Shown: positions 25,856 to 37,357, counted from the first letter of the stretch. The stretch: 64,000 nt of DNA from Sordaria brevicollis (GCA_033439795.1 JAUTDP010000007.1:3326209-3390208), one strand, 5' to 3'. A program made the numbers and translations. Notes: generated from the letters alone by a model not told the origin.

Positions 25856-26679
25856 AGCCTATGGCCAAAACGCGTAAAACCCGAATAGACTTCCTTTCAC
25901 TAAAATTCGAGGAGAGGAGACCCACATTTTGTAGGGTGGGTCCGCTGAGCGCCGTGGACGGAGGTTTTGTGGAAGAGACTACTATTAGAGGCCCATTGGC
26001 CCGTGCCGCTCCGGCACAGTTGGTTTGCCGGTGGGCAACTCACGCAACAGTGCCCCTAGTGGCTAGTGTAGCGCTGCCCTGGTGCCGTGTCAATTCGTAT
26101 CTGCTTTCGTCAATTGTCTCACCTACCCTGACGTTGAGCAATGAGTGTTCCACTTGTCTCGACTGGGCGCTCACTTCATCCATGGGCCTCACTTTATCAG
26201 GCATTCATAAATGTAACACTTTTGGCTGCCTAAGTCCCGAAAGGTAACTTTTAAAGTAAAGATGAATAAACTCATAAGCCTCTCTCCAAACCCGCTGATT
26301 TCTTCGTGTACCAAAGCAGACTGTTCTCCTCCTCCGGGCATGCCTTGGCGGGTATCAAGGCGTCGCTACCATCACTTCCCGTGGCTCCTCAACACACATG
26401 CTGAAATGAAATAAAACAAACCAGCCTACGAATGCCCGGATACATATAAAGTGGAGGGAAAAGGACAAATCAGCAAGTAGCCCCATCCCAAGTTCCGTTC
26501 CTTCGCGTTCACTGGTTCACATAACTGCGCGCCCTCCTAGCGAAGCGTCAAATGCTCGCGGCGCCCAATGGTACCAAAGAGCATTGAAATGTGTAGCCAA
26601 GTGGTTGCGCTTGGTGCTAAAGAATGAAAACCGTAGAATCCCCAAATAGCTCTCTAACTCATGTTGCGTCGCAGACACC
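25856..26679. other. Intergenic, 3' flank of the chromodomain gene, at the RIP boundary
   Basis: Ordinary base composition begins abruptly here. An open frame at 25,861-26,247 (128 codons) has no recognisable domain and no biased codon use, so I do not call it. The interval probably holds the 3' UTR of the minus-strand chromodomain gene. Confidence 0.5.
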
Positions 26680-27934
26680 CTAAGCCGACTTCGTCCTGCT
26701 CGAAACGCGGGTGCCCGCCTTGGGCACCTTCACCTCTTTCGCCTTCTTGGGCGCCTTAGCAGGAGCCTTGGTGTCCTTCGCAGGCTTAGCCTCCTTTCCG
26801 GCCTTTGGTGGTCTACCGGGTCTTCCTTTAGGCTTAGCCTCCTTCTTTTCGGCAGTCTTGGGGGCCTTAGGGGCCTTGGGGGCAGCCTCCGCCTTCTTCT
26901 CTGTCTTGTCGGTCTCGTCCGCCTTCTCGGCCTTGTGAGAGGTCTTCGCCTTCTTAGCCTTCTTCTCGGAAGCATCCTCGGACTTCTTGGCCTTCTTCTC
27001 GGCATTGAACTTGCGCAATAGCTCGGTAGCACCTCGGAGGTTCTGCTTGGGCTCCCAAGTGTTTTCGCTGGACGGGTAGCCCTTCCACTTCACATAGTAC
27101 AGGTGCTCCATCGTATCGCCGTCGATCATGGAGTCGACGATAGCCTCGACCTCGAACTCGCCCTTGGGGACAACATCGGAACCAGTATCCTTCTTGGGAC
27201 GACCACCCTTGCTCTTGGGTTTCTCTTTGCTCTGTCGAAACAGTTAGGATGACATCGGGTTTTGAGTGTGGCAATGAACTTACGGTTGTGCCGTTAGCGC
27301 CGGGACGACCGGGTCCCTTCTTCTTGGCGGCCTTAGCAGCAAGACGGGCACTGGGAGCGGCAGCAGGCTTGCGACCACGCTTGGCAGGTGCAACGGCCTC
27401 GACATCCTCGTCGGCATCATCGGAGCTGGGCTCCTCAATCTCCACGGCCTTGCGCTTACGCCCGCTGCTCTTTTCGGCGCTCTTCAGGGCGCTCTTGGGC
27501 GTGCGAGAGCTCGTACTCTTGGCTGACTTAGGGGTTTTCGAGGTGGACTGCACGGGGGTTGATGAGCCTGATTCGCCCTCCATGTCCGCAACAGGGGCGT
27601 TCATCTCCAGCTTGTCATCCATACTGACAACAGTGACGCCGGCGGGTACAGGTTGACTAGGTGCGAGATCCTCGGAGGCCCGACGAGGCTCATTGTAGTC
27701 GCTGGCATTGTCATTAGCCGGCAAATTCTGTAGGTGGTAGGTATGGGTACGCATTCAGAGAATAACGGGAAGAACCGACCGGGCTCATGGGCTTCCACAG
27801 AAGGAGATATAATCAGGTCGGAATGTGCGACTGTATAGGGGTTTGAATATTGCAACAAGTACTCACTCGAAGATATCACTCTGGATGCGAACGAAATCGT
27901 CGCCCTCGAGCTCGGTGTCGGAAAGGAAGGGCAT
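26680..27934 (-). CDS. Chromodomain protein with AT-hook-like motifs (345 aa)
   Basis: Three exons: 27,934-27,867, 27,701-27,284 and 27,231-26,680. Both introns have consensus donors (GTGAGT, GTAAGT) and branch sites (GCTAATGAC, CCTAACTG); the first acceptor was chosen because it alone keeps the frame (phase 2). The protein starts MPFLSDTELEGDDF and has an acidic/Ser-rich N-terminal half with basic RGRKP and GPGRPG motifs (about 130-160) and GGRPKK (about 171). One chromodomain lies at about 187-240, with its aromatic cage apparently intact (F188, W211, Y214). A Lys/Ala-rich tail contains GRPGRPPK, an AT-hook-like core. It most likely binds methylated histone H3 tails and AT-rich DNA in the nucleus. 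There is no chromoshadow domain, so it is not HP1. It could be a relative of the Neurospora chromodomain proteins of the CDP group, but I cannot name it. Confidence 0.85.
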
Positions 27935-30214
27935 CTTTGCTGGTAATTATTTTTGGTGTAGTTTTTTCAGGCGGTGTATGCGCGCGACTGGCTGCCGGGC
28001 GAAGGTTGTTGATTTTGATGGGGTTTTGATTTAAGAAAGCGCGAAGTAGAGCGAGTTGTGGGTGAGGCGGCGAGCGAAGTTGAGAAGTGAATAAAAAATA
28101 AACCAACAAAATGCGGCTAGTAAGGCGACTCCAGATTCGACGTGATCAAGCTTGCGCCGGTGGTGATAAGTGTTGGTTCCTCAACCTGGGTGAATGTCTT
28201 GTGCTGTTGGTGAGGCGCGTCGTGAAGATTGCCGATGCTTTGTTGCGGTGCACGACGAGTGATGTAAACACTAGTGTGATCCATGAAGAGTGGAGAATGT
28301 ATGAACCCGTTCATGGCCCCTGACCAATAGAAGGACCGCATTGCAACCGCAGCTTCTGTAGCTCCAGCCACATTTACTACTTTAGCCACATTAATCCATA
28401 CTAAGTAAGCGAATACCGCCACACTTGCTACCAGCTTTCGGTTCCATTGCCATTCATTCCTCAATTTCACCCTCCGAGCTTTTTCCGTCCCATTCACACA
28501 ATATATTCCTCCGATTGTAACCGAAACTTCACCCCTGAAGTCATCTACCATTCACTATCAAATCATTCACCATTTACTATCGATACCTCTAGCTATTGGG
28601 AAATCAATCTTGGGACTCTCTGTGTATGGTCCAAAGGCTCGATTTTTTCTTTACTTCGAGACAAGATCACCGACAGATGACAACCTTCTCACGCCGGGAT
28701 ACCATCCTATATCTACTAGGTTACCACTAGGCCTACCTATACCCATGTTTATGTAAAGCTAAACCCATCAGACTGGTATCACGAGTCCCGCAGAAAACTC
28801 CGGAGTAGCTTTGACATCCCCGAGTCAGATGCGCAATGCTGAAATTGGCGGTAAACTGCGACATGGCCAGTGGCAGCTTCCGGTAATTCTGATCTGCCAT
28901 GTCGATCCCCGCTAAGCCCTACTAACAGCTTGTTGCCTCGAGTGTACCTAACAGATCAGGTTCGTTTGAACATCGCCGTCCGTATCGGTGTTGAGTTTTG
29001 TGCATGCGCTCAGCAAAAGAGCAGCAAGATGAGCTGGTTGGCAACATTTTCATCTAAAAGTGCACCTACCTATCAGTCTGTTTAACCATTCGGTGCAGTC
29101 CGTCCAACGACCCCTCAAGCTGAACCCGTCCAAAGCCTACGGCTATAATTTTACACACGGATACCATATCCAGCAGTCCTGCGTCTCCTAGACCTACACC
29201 CTCCCTCCCTTATGTGGTATGCCTTCTTCCTCATTAAAGGCGTTGATGCGGCTGGCTTTTTGTAGAACCACTGTATCTTCGCATTGGAACCTATCGGTGT
29301 CTAGACATTATAGCCACCGGTCAAAATGAGACCGTATATCTGATGGCGCTTGCCAGCACGGCCTGCTCACAATCAGTGATATTCCTCGCCTAGGGCTGGT
29401 CGCCAAGGCCACAGATCCGCATCTACAATCTCGCTGTCTCATCATCCAGGTCCAAGCCGGTGCAGTCATTCGGATGTCGGTAAGCAAGGCACCTCAGCTC
29501 CTTCCTTGCACCTTTGCCACTTCGCTCGTCCGGAAAATACGATATACGTCCATGCCTCTTGTTGTTTCTTGGTATATACTCGTTCCTTTCAGTTGTCGTT
29601 CCATGCCTTCAGGACCTCTTCTAAGCAAGCTAAACATGATCAGTGGATATTGTTAGGCTTCTGACTGGTGTCCTACGGATTCTTTTCTACATCTAGTGCT
29701 TGATATCTCTCCTCTCCCTCTCTCGTTGCAACTTTGGTCAAAACATACCAAAGCTGTACAATCTCAGCGTGAAAAGGCCGCCCGGCGCTGTAACGTGACG
29801 AGAAAAATCACCTGCATGCCAAAAGATCCTTGACTTTTGAGCGTTGCATGGACTACGCGACCCGGCATCGACCACAGTTCAGACAGTCCCTCGAAGAAGT
29901 CTGTAGACACCTTTTCACTTGGCGAATTCCAGACGACAAGAAGGGGGGTGCTCCTGGTGTTCGGCCAAAAGAAACGACTTGCGCCAAGTCCAGCTTACAT
30001 ATAAGAAGACCTACCGGCCAAGACTGGACGACATACATCACTCTTCGTGTGAATCGATCTCTCATACTACGGTTCGACATACTTGTACAACATTGGCATT
30101 GGCAGTTCACTCTGCTCCGAACACCTCTCGCTTTTGCAGTCACATTACTCTTCACTCCTGCTAGAGTTCTGTTGAAAATTCCCGCGAACTTGAAGCACGC
30201 AAGATTACACAATC
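27935..30214. other. Intergenic, divergent promoters of chromodomain and MFS genes
   Basis: 2.3 kb of normal composition upstream of both genes. Open frames here (for example 28,117-28,551 minus) show no family resemblance or splice-supported extension. I see no RNA gene or repeat. The last few hundred bases before 30,215 should hold the MFS promoter and leader. Confidence 0.5.
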
Positions 30215-32220
30215 ATGTCACTCAAAGGAACTGACGAAGCGCAACATGTCGAACAGATATCCGCAAAGACATTCGGAAATGTTCGCTTACGTAACCTTGA
30301 GACGAACGAGATCATACTGATTCCAACTCCATCGAAGGACCCCAATGACCCTTTGAATTGGTACGTCCAACTGCAGTCCCATCTCCTTGGTAGGAATTCC
30401 GTAGCTAAACACAACACAGGTCTCAAGCATTCAAATACTACATTGCTAGTGGTAAGTAACGTCATGTTAACAACTAAAGCGATGTTTGAATTGGTGACAG
30501 TGAACACTGACTCTTTCCCCTGGTAGTTATCTGTCTAGCGATGATGATGTGCAATTTCCTAGCCGCCGGCCCAACAATCGCGATAATATCTACAACACAA
30601 GATTTCTTCGAAGGAGCAAGTCCGGCCACAGACGTTGGCTACTACATCGACTCCATTTCTAAAGTGTCATACTTCTTCACGACTACATCCCTGTTACAGG
30701 GACTTGGGAACTTCTTTTGGGTTCCTATAGCTAACAAGTACGGTCGGCGCCCTACGTACATAATTAGCTATGTTATTTACCTCGTAAGGCTATCTCCGGT
30801 GGTCTCTCGGTTTAATCAAGTCCGTGTTACTTACACTCTCTAGGCTTGTGGGATATGGTTGTGCTATGAACGTTCATATTATGGCTTCCTAGTTGGCAGA
30901 ATCATCATGGGATTCGGTGCTGGTGCCGCTGAAACTATTGGTAAGTGACAAGGTCAAACTGAAGTTGCCAGGTACAGACACTGACACTGTAACCCGCAGC
31001 GCCCATCACCATTTCTGATATCTTCTTCTTGCACGAGCGAGGTGCTGTTATGGGATTCTATACAGCGTTCTTGTCTGCCGGTGTTACCGGCGGCATGCTA
31101 GTCTCTGGGTAAGTTTCCCTCTGAACTATATTGATGACACCGAGAACTGACCGACATCTCAAGACTCATCACCATCAATCACACGTGGAGGACCATCTAC
31201 CAAGTTGCGTCAGCCTTGATAGGGTTCGTGCTACTTTTAGCCATCTTTACCTTCCCAGAGACAGCATACATTAGGAGGCAGCCAGAAAACAGCGAGTCCA
31301 TTGCATCCAAGACAGAAGTTTCCGAGAAATCTTTGGCCGCAACCCACGACACCGAACGGTTAGAGCCAGCAATTCCCGCTAAGCAGTCGTACTTGGAATC
31401 CCTCAAAATATTCCACCAAACACTCACAACCGAAAACCTCCTTAAACTCATCGCGCGTCCCATCGGCTTGATTTGCTTGCCTCCAGTACTTTGGGCCGCC
31501 CTCGTGCAAGCCGTCACCATTGGCTTTTTGGTGGCAGTGACTTCCAATGTCGACGTAGCCTTCAACGAGACCTACGGTTTCAAGTCATGGCAAGTCGGCC
31601 TTTGTTTCATTAGCGGCATCATCGGCGCTCTGTTGGGTATTCCCGCCGGTGGCCAACTAGGTGACAAGGTGGCGGACTGGTTCACCAAGCGCAATGGCGG
31701 TGTGCGCGACCCGGAGATGCGTCTTCCCGCCATGCTGCCCTCCGTTATCACGACTCCGCTTGCGCTCATTCTGTATGGCGTGGGTATAGAGCATAAGCTT
31801 CATTGGATGGTTCCTACAGTCGGTCTGGGTTTGTGTAAGTCTTGATCAAACCCACGCATCTCTACAGATCTGTGAACCGTCAGACTAACGTCCACTTTAG
31901 TAAACTTCTCCATAACCCAAGCAACCAACATCTGCCTCGTCTACGTCATCGACGCCTACCGGCCGGTCGCGGGCGAGATCACGCTCGCGGTGATGGGATT
32001 CAAGGCGCTTTTCGGGTTCCTGCTCTCTTTCTACACGAATCCCTGGGTCAAACAGTCCGGGTATCAGAACGCCTACGGCATGATGGCTGCGATGTCGGCC
32101 GTCGTGCTCCTGATGGGCGCGCCGCTTTATCTATGGGGCAAACGGATTCGCCATGTCAGTTGGAAGTGGCCGGTCATTTCGTACATCCACTGGCACGCGG
32201 ATCGGGAGGTTGGTGAGTAG
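30215..32220 (+). CDS. Major facilitator superfamily transporter, DHA1-like (543 aa)
   Basis: Seven exons: 30,215-30,360, 30,420-30,451, 30,527-30,783, 30,844-30,940, 31,000-31,108, 31,164-31,834 and 31,901-32,220. All donors are GTAAGT/GTACGT/GTAAGG types and the phases add up to one frame of 544 codons. The start follows from the N-terminal DPNDPLNW motif typical of fungal DHA1-type carriers just before TM1. The A-motif between TM2 and TM3 is seen as ANKYGRRPTY, and SDIFFLHERGAVMGFYT is the conserved stretch around TM5. A long charged central loop (RRQPENSESI...) separates the two six-helix halves. It is a plasma-membrane or vacuolar proton-driven transporter; the substrate cannot be read from sequence. 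Its neighbours, an SDR pseudogene and an FAD monooxygenase, suggest a small-molecule export or uptake role. Confidence 0.88.
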
Positions 32221-32496
32221 TCTTTGGCTCTCAGGGCTCTGTATCTCCTCGCTTGTTTACTCGGTTGTCCACCTGGAGTTTTTAGCACTGTTTATTAGGT
32301 GTGCAGATAAGGGTGGCAAACACGATATATCACCACCTCGGTTCGGCGATCTTCCGGATAGCAAAAGTGATATTAACGTCAAAGTATTGAGTTGCGTTAC
32401 ATGATCCTCTCAGTAATATACTAATCACTCTCGCAACGTTATATTATAAACACTTGCTTCAGCATTCACAACCATCAACATCGGAACCTTTCCTAA
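32221..32496. other. 3' flank of MFS gene and 5' flank of tRNA-Glu
   Basis: Short intergenic stretch with no coding signal. Pol III promoters for tRNAs are internal, so no upstream element is needed. Confidence 0.4.
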
Positions 32497-32588
32497 TCGG
32501 GTATGGTGTAGCGGTAACATCGTTGACTCTCACTTCTTAGGAGTGACTGCTCTCTCAACAGCCCCGGGTTCGACTCCCGGTATCCGAG
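32497..32588 (+). tRNA. tRNA-Glu(CTC): tRNA-Glu (anticodon CTC) with a 21-nt intron
   Basis: The cloverleaf folds by eye. Acceptor stem TCGGGTA pairs with TATCCGA (discriminator G). The D arm contains the A box TGGTGTAGCGG. The anticodon stem GTTGA pairs with TCAAC, and the T arm is CCGGG-TTCGACT-CCCGG (B box). The anticodon loop begins C-T then CTC (32,529-32,531) and A37 at 32,532. The intron occupies 32,533-32,553, directly after position 37 as in nuclear tRNA introns, and would be removed by the tRNA splicing endonuclease. CTC reads GAG glutamate codons. Confidence 0.93.
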
Positions 32589-32598
32589 TCTCAACCTC

Positions 32599-32608
32599 TT
32601 TTTTTTTT
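32599..32608 (+). terminator. RNA polymerase III terminator (T10)
   Basis: A run of ten T residues starts 11 bases after the tRNA discriminator base, the normal signal for Pol III release. Confidence 0.85.
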
Positions 32609-32738
32609 ATTGTTCCCCCCTGCTTCGCGGGGATGTGCCTTTTTTCTCTTTGCTCCCTCTTTTCTTTTTCCTCGAATATGTCTGCAATGTGCCAATGTTG
32701 AGCGTCGTCCAGCGATGCCTTCTCACGAGCGGTTCCCA

Positions 32739-33706
32739 TTAGAGTGCCGCTCCTCCATCGATAATGGCATTCATTCCTGTTATGCTTTTGCACTTGACGA
32801 AACAGAGAACTTGCTCCGCGACATCCTAGATCAGGTATCACAAAAATGTTAGAGAGAGACAGTATCATTGTTAGGATGCGAGGATGGGGGAACATACTTC
32901 TACCGTTGGCAGCCGCTTGAGCTTTTGTGCTTTGCCTCGCTTCCTCCTGTCTTTCGGGCGAAAACTGCAAACCCCAGTCCTGCGAATGTCAGCCATTGTC
33001 TATTGAAAGCCTAATTGCCTCACCGTGAGCATAAGACCTGGAGACACAGTATTGGCTCGGATTTTGGGTGCTGAAATTTGTGCCAATCCTTTGGCCAAGT
33101 GTATCTGCGCCGCCTTGGTTACGGAGTAGGCCTGGAGACATGGAAATTATCTGTTAACTTAAAAATGCTCTTAGGGCCGCTATGAGGATAAGAGGATCTT
33201 ACACGCGAGCTTCCGCTGACTTTAACGCCTGCCAAAGAGGCCGTAGTGATAAAGACACCTTCTGTATTTTCCAGATGCTCTTTTGCGGCCTGCATCAACC
33301 AGAGATGGGATTTAACGTTCAGGTTGAAGCACGTATCCCAGTCTTCCTCGTCCAAGTTGTCTTCCAGCTTGTTGATGTCCCGGAGGCGAGTTCAGCCCAC
33401 GTTGGAAAAAACAATGTCGAGTCTACCAAACTGTTCGTTTGTGTAGTTGACGACGTTGCCGATTTCGTTCCTCATTGCCAAGTCTGCCTTGATGGCAGCA
33501 TAGTTGACCTGGCCCTCCTTCTCCATCAGCGGGGAGATCTTTTTGAGATCCTCCACAACCTTCAGGGCTCTTTCCTGGTTGTTATGGTAGTTGATGACTA
33601 CGCGAATCCCGTTCTGGGCGAACAGACGGGCAGTGGCGGCACCGAGACCAGCGCTGCCGGCCGTGATTAGGGCAGCCAGTGGAGGGTCCAATGGATCCCC
33701 GGCCAT
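32739..33706 (-). pseudogene. Short-chain dehydrogenase/reductase pseudogene
   Basis: Four would-be exons: 33,706-33,203, 33,131-33,024, 32,979-32,898 and 32,825-32,739, together a normal SDR length of about 258 residues. Visible are the nucleotide-binding motif TAGSAGLG near residue 16, SNVG (NNAG-type motif), the NVKSH region, TASLAG with the catalytic serine region, the YSVTK catalytic Tyr/Lys pair at the start of exon 2, and a typical C-terminus ITGMNAIIDGG. Two lesions break it. A TGA at 33,394-33,392 follows SNVG where homologues commonly have tryptophan, and exon 3 is 82 nt long, one base too many for its flanking phase-0 introns, apparently an extra A in the AAAA run of AGCACAAAAGCTC. 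The canonical splice signals are kept, so decay looks recent. A sequencing error could explain either lesion but hardly both. Confidence 0.8.
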
Positions 33707-34839
33707 TATGTCTTGACGATGTTCTCAGTTTATAAGAGATGGTCTCAGCCGCATTGATGTCACCGTCACCTTCAGTAGTAATACTGTAGCTGAGGCTTCT
33801 GAGTTGTCAAGCGTTCCGTGGTGGGAGTCTTTGGGGTTGGGAGGTATTGGGAAGCGACCCCTCTACTGCAACGTAAGCTCCTTCTTGTTCTCCAGTTAAC
33901 CATTTCCAGGCAGTCACCGCCGAGCTTGATTTGGGAAAGGGCCCCGCATAACTAAAAGAAGCTCGGCAAGAACGACTGAACCCCCAGAGCCAGAGACGAA
34001 CTCATCCTCAACTGCAGGAAGAGCTTGGCTCGTAAACTTCACCATCTCCCGTGAAAGATATGACTTTACTGATGTCTTCATAAGTTTCTGGAACTCGAGC
34101 TCAACTGTCATTCGAGCGGTTCCCTTGCCAGTAAGTAGTCTCTAGGGGCCATTGCTACTCCGTATAGCTGCCTGCTCAACATAACCCCCACTCCGACGGC
34201 CCATATATAATCCTACCCTGATTTCCCGGTATCTTCGGGAGAAACATGCGGCTCCCCCACCTTCCGTACGCTACCATCGCTTAATCCAGGAGCCATGGCT
34301 TCCAATCACTTCGAATAGCAACATACCCCGTCGCTTCCTCATCTCCTTGCCCTTGCTTCCACGGTCGGAAGGACCCCCACCTTCCCGAGAGATCCCTCGG
34401 CGCCATCCCGGCCACCGAAAGTAACGATATGCCTTCAGATCCGGTCAGCTGGATACGCTACATGTTTCCCTTGCTGCCATGCCGTGGTCCCTTCAACCAG
34501 CAAGGTTGATGAGCCATAGGGACATGAAAATCAACATCGAGAAGGGGCCTAGATCGAATGGTCGAGCTCACCCCCTGCGTTAGAAACCTCTTGTCCATTG
34601 TATACTGGCCTCTTTTATTCACTCCCGCCCCAATCGGGTCGTAATCTGGTCTGTATCTGACTCTGAGACGCTCTAAAAGCGAAGTGTTTGTTCCCTAAGA
34701 GGAGTGCCTACGCTGTTGACGATATAAGTCCGTATCCATCCCTGACTCCGAAGGTATCCTATCTTTCCCCTAAATTTTAGCAGTGAGAGACTACTCGACC
34801 CTTGTCTCCATTATTGGAGACACTCATCAACCTGCCGTC
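33707..34839. other. Intergenic, divergent promoter of SDR pseudogene and monooxygenase fusion
   Basis: No coding signal. A possible acceptor (CTAAATTTTAG at about 34,770-34,780) precedes the monooxygenase start and could belong to a 5' UTR intron. Several short open frames show no family features. Confidence 0.4.
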
Positions 34840-37357
34840 ATGGGGAACTTTGCCTCCATCTGCAACAAAAACAGGCATGGCCATCAGTATGAAACGAAAC
34901 TTGACATTGAGGACAGCCCAGAAAACTTGAAGATTGTCATCGTTGGCGCAGGAATTGGAGGCTTGTCTGCTGCCATAGGCCTGCGGCGTAATGGCCACGA
35001 AGTTCATGTTAGTATCCCTGTTGACATCTTCATGACACGTTGATGGCCTGATACTAACAAATCTCTAGCTGTTCGAACAATCAGCATTTGCCAGTGAAGT
35101 TGGTGCCGCAGTACACCTGAGTCCCAACTCAAACGGAATTCTCAGGAGATGGAGTATCTACGCTGAAGAGTTTGGAGCAAACCCGATGAATCGACTTCTC
35201 GAACTTCGACCAAACGGGAAGATAATCAAGGACGTTGACCTAACAGCGCCAAATAAGCGATGGCAGCATCCTTGGCACCTAGTACACAGAGTCCACTTAC
35301 ATGAAAGGCTGAAGAAACTGGCTACTTCAGAGAATGGGGCAGGAATACCAGCACAGTTGCATAACTCGAGTAAGGTTGTGGATGTCGACACGGTCCAAGG
35401 ACTCATCACCTTGGCGAAGGGCGAGATAGTTGCTGCTGATGTGATCATCGGGGCTGATGGCATTTATGTAAGTTCTGCCATAACGTTAGTGCGTCTCTCT
35501 GTTGCTAATCAATTATTGCGTTGCTCAGTCGGCAACAAGAAAGTACATCAAGGACGCCAAGTTGTTCAGCTCTGGTAAAGCGGCTTTCAGATTTATCATT
35601 CCCAGAAACGTCGCCGAGTCAGACCCAGTCACCGCGCCTTTGGTAGAGCATCACAACACATTGAGACTATGGTTTGGGAACGACCGGCGAATAGTCATGT
35701 ACCCGTGCAATAACAACGAGCTGCTCAACTTTGTCTGCATCCATCCGGATACAGAGTCTCATACGACCAAAACTGATGGTAAGTCTAGGAATAACACGAT
35801 GAGAATCACAGAAACAAGAAAAGTCTAATAACGTAGCGTAGAATGGAACAAACAACGCTCCGTAGAGCAAGTACTGAAAGTTTTTGAGGATTTTGAGCCT
35901 GCCGTCAAAGCGCTTATAGCGAAGGTTGACCCTTCAACACTGAAAGTGTGGCAGTTACTGGACATGGAGAAAATGCCCACTTTGACAAAGGGGAAGATGG
36001 TGCTAATTGGGGATGCTGGACACCCTTTTACACCTCGTGAGTCTAAAGCTACCGAATTTCGGACCCAGTCACTCACAAAAGTGCAGATCAGGGCCAAGGA
36101 GCCGGACAGGCCATTGAAGATGCTGCAGCTCTGACGACTGTGCTTTCAAGGGGGACCAAGTCAGCTGATGTTGCTGAACGACTGAAATTGTACGAGGCGA
36201 TCCGATATGAGCGAGTTCATACCATACAGCACTATTCGAGACTTGCGGGCTCAGACTGGATCGACGGGAAACCGCAAGTTGAAAGTGAGCCTTTACCACA
36301 CCCAAGAATGGGAGAACGACTGAAACTGACTGCAGAGCTAGTGACAAAATTCACAGACTACAACTTCGGCCACGACGAGATCGACTATTCAACAAATATC
36401 TTCAACAGATGGTTATGGTCCAAAAAACTCAACGCTTGTTGGCGGATGCCCATCGGATTTGGGCCACTTCCGGCACCAGGACCTTCGAGCCAACAAGACC
36501 GTCGCCCTGTGTGTCGCCCAGAGGTGACTACAGGGTCCGCAACGAAAGATTATACGTCGATGACCATCCGGTTCAAAACCTCTCGCACGTTTCTCGAGAC
36601 ACTGTTCCCGACTGCGCAATTCCGGTTCAAGGAGGCTGATACTGTGGCAATGGCAAGCTTTGTGGTAACGAGGGCGGACAGCAACAAACACACCACTCTG
36701 AGGTTTTACATAAATGGCGTCCAATACCTCAAAAAAGACGGAACTACCGTGAGCGGTACATACATGCCCGTCATTTTCAAGTCAGCTGGTGGTTCCAGTG
36801 AAGAAGAGGCCGACCTTCTTCCCAAAGTACTCTGCGACATTGAACTTTCGACCGGCAGCACTTCCGCCAGGGTGAAAGCAAGCTGGGGAGGTACAACTTT
36901 TGCTGAGATCGCGCTGGGTAACTTGAGAGACGAGAAGCACAGTGAAGAGAGGGATATGAAGGAAGAGAAGGACGTACCCCATTGCAAAGAAAACAAAGAT
37001 GGGGATGGTATTCTGTTTTACCGATACATACCTGCCATCGACAACCTCAGCAGATCAGCAGCTACGGAGTATCCATGTTTGATACCCCAATCACCTTGTG
37101 CCGAGAAGGGACAACCGAAAAACGGTATGGCTGCCAGAGAGGTGACAAGACCGAGGGCAGGGACAACAGAAAGAACGACAACTATAACAGTCAAGATTGA
37201 CAGCCATGACTGGGAACAGCTGCCCACGCTACATCATATAGCTTCGACGCTGGCTGAGATCCCGATATACGAAGTGGTGGATGCAAATGTCGTGGTAAGA
37301 ACGGGGATGCCTGTACCGAATGATATTGGTAGTACGTCTTGGATGAGGATTGAATAA
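34840..37357 (+). CDS. FAD-dependent monooxygenase fused to acetoacetate-decarboxylase-like domain (760 aa)
   Basis: Five exons: 34,840-35,007, 35,069-35,467, 35,529-35,778, 35,842-36,036 and 36,087-37,357. The start is the first in-frame ATG (MGNFASIC); no ATG lies further upstream in frame. Residues about 30-425 are a group A flavoprotein monooxygenase, similar to salicylate hydroxylases: the FAD-binding GAGIGGLSAAIGL, a DG motif IGADGIYSATR, and the GD motif LIGDAGHPFTPHQGQGAGQAIEDAA. From about residue 455 (RMPIGFGPLP) to the end the sequence resembles the acetoacetate decarboxylase (ADC) beta-barrel family as found in fungi, with FYINGVQY, SGTYMPVIF and LLPKVLCDIE; the lysine in LLPKV is a candidate Schiff-base residue. 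The fused protein could hydroxylate an aromatic or beta-keto substrate and then decarboxylate or tautomerise it. A charged insert (EKHSEERDMKEEKD) interrupts the ADC part. Substrate unknown. Confidence 0.85.

Noticed and set aside
25861..26247. 128-codon open frame starting right at the RIP boundary
   Set aside because: No domain, no splice-supported neighbours and no codon bias; probably chance in the 3' flank of the chromodomain gene.
26680..27934. Identification as HP1 (hpo)
   Set aside because: There is no chromoshadow domain and the chromodomain lies in the C-terminal half.
28117..28551. 144-codon minus-strand open frame
   Set aside because: No recognisable family, and nothing around it suggests exons; kept as intergenic.
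33362..33394. A mini-intron (GTGGGC...AACAAG, 33 nt) that would remove the SDR stop codon
   Set aside because: Too short for a fungal intron, lacks a consensus donor, and would delete conserved SDR residues; a nonsense mutation is simpler.
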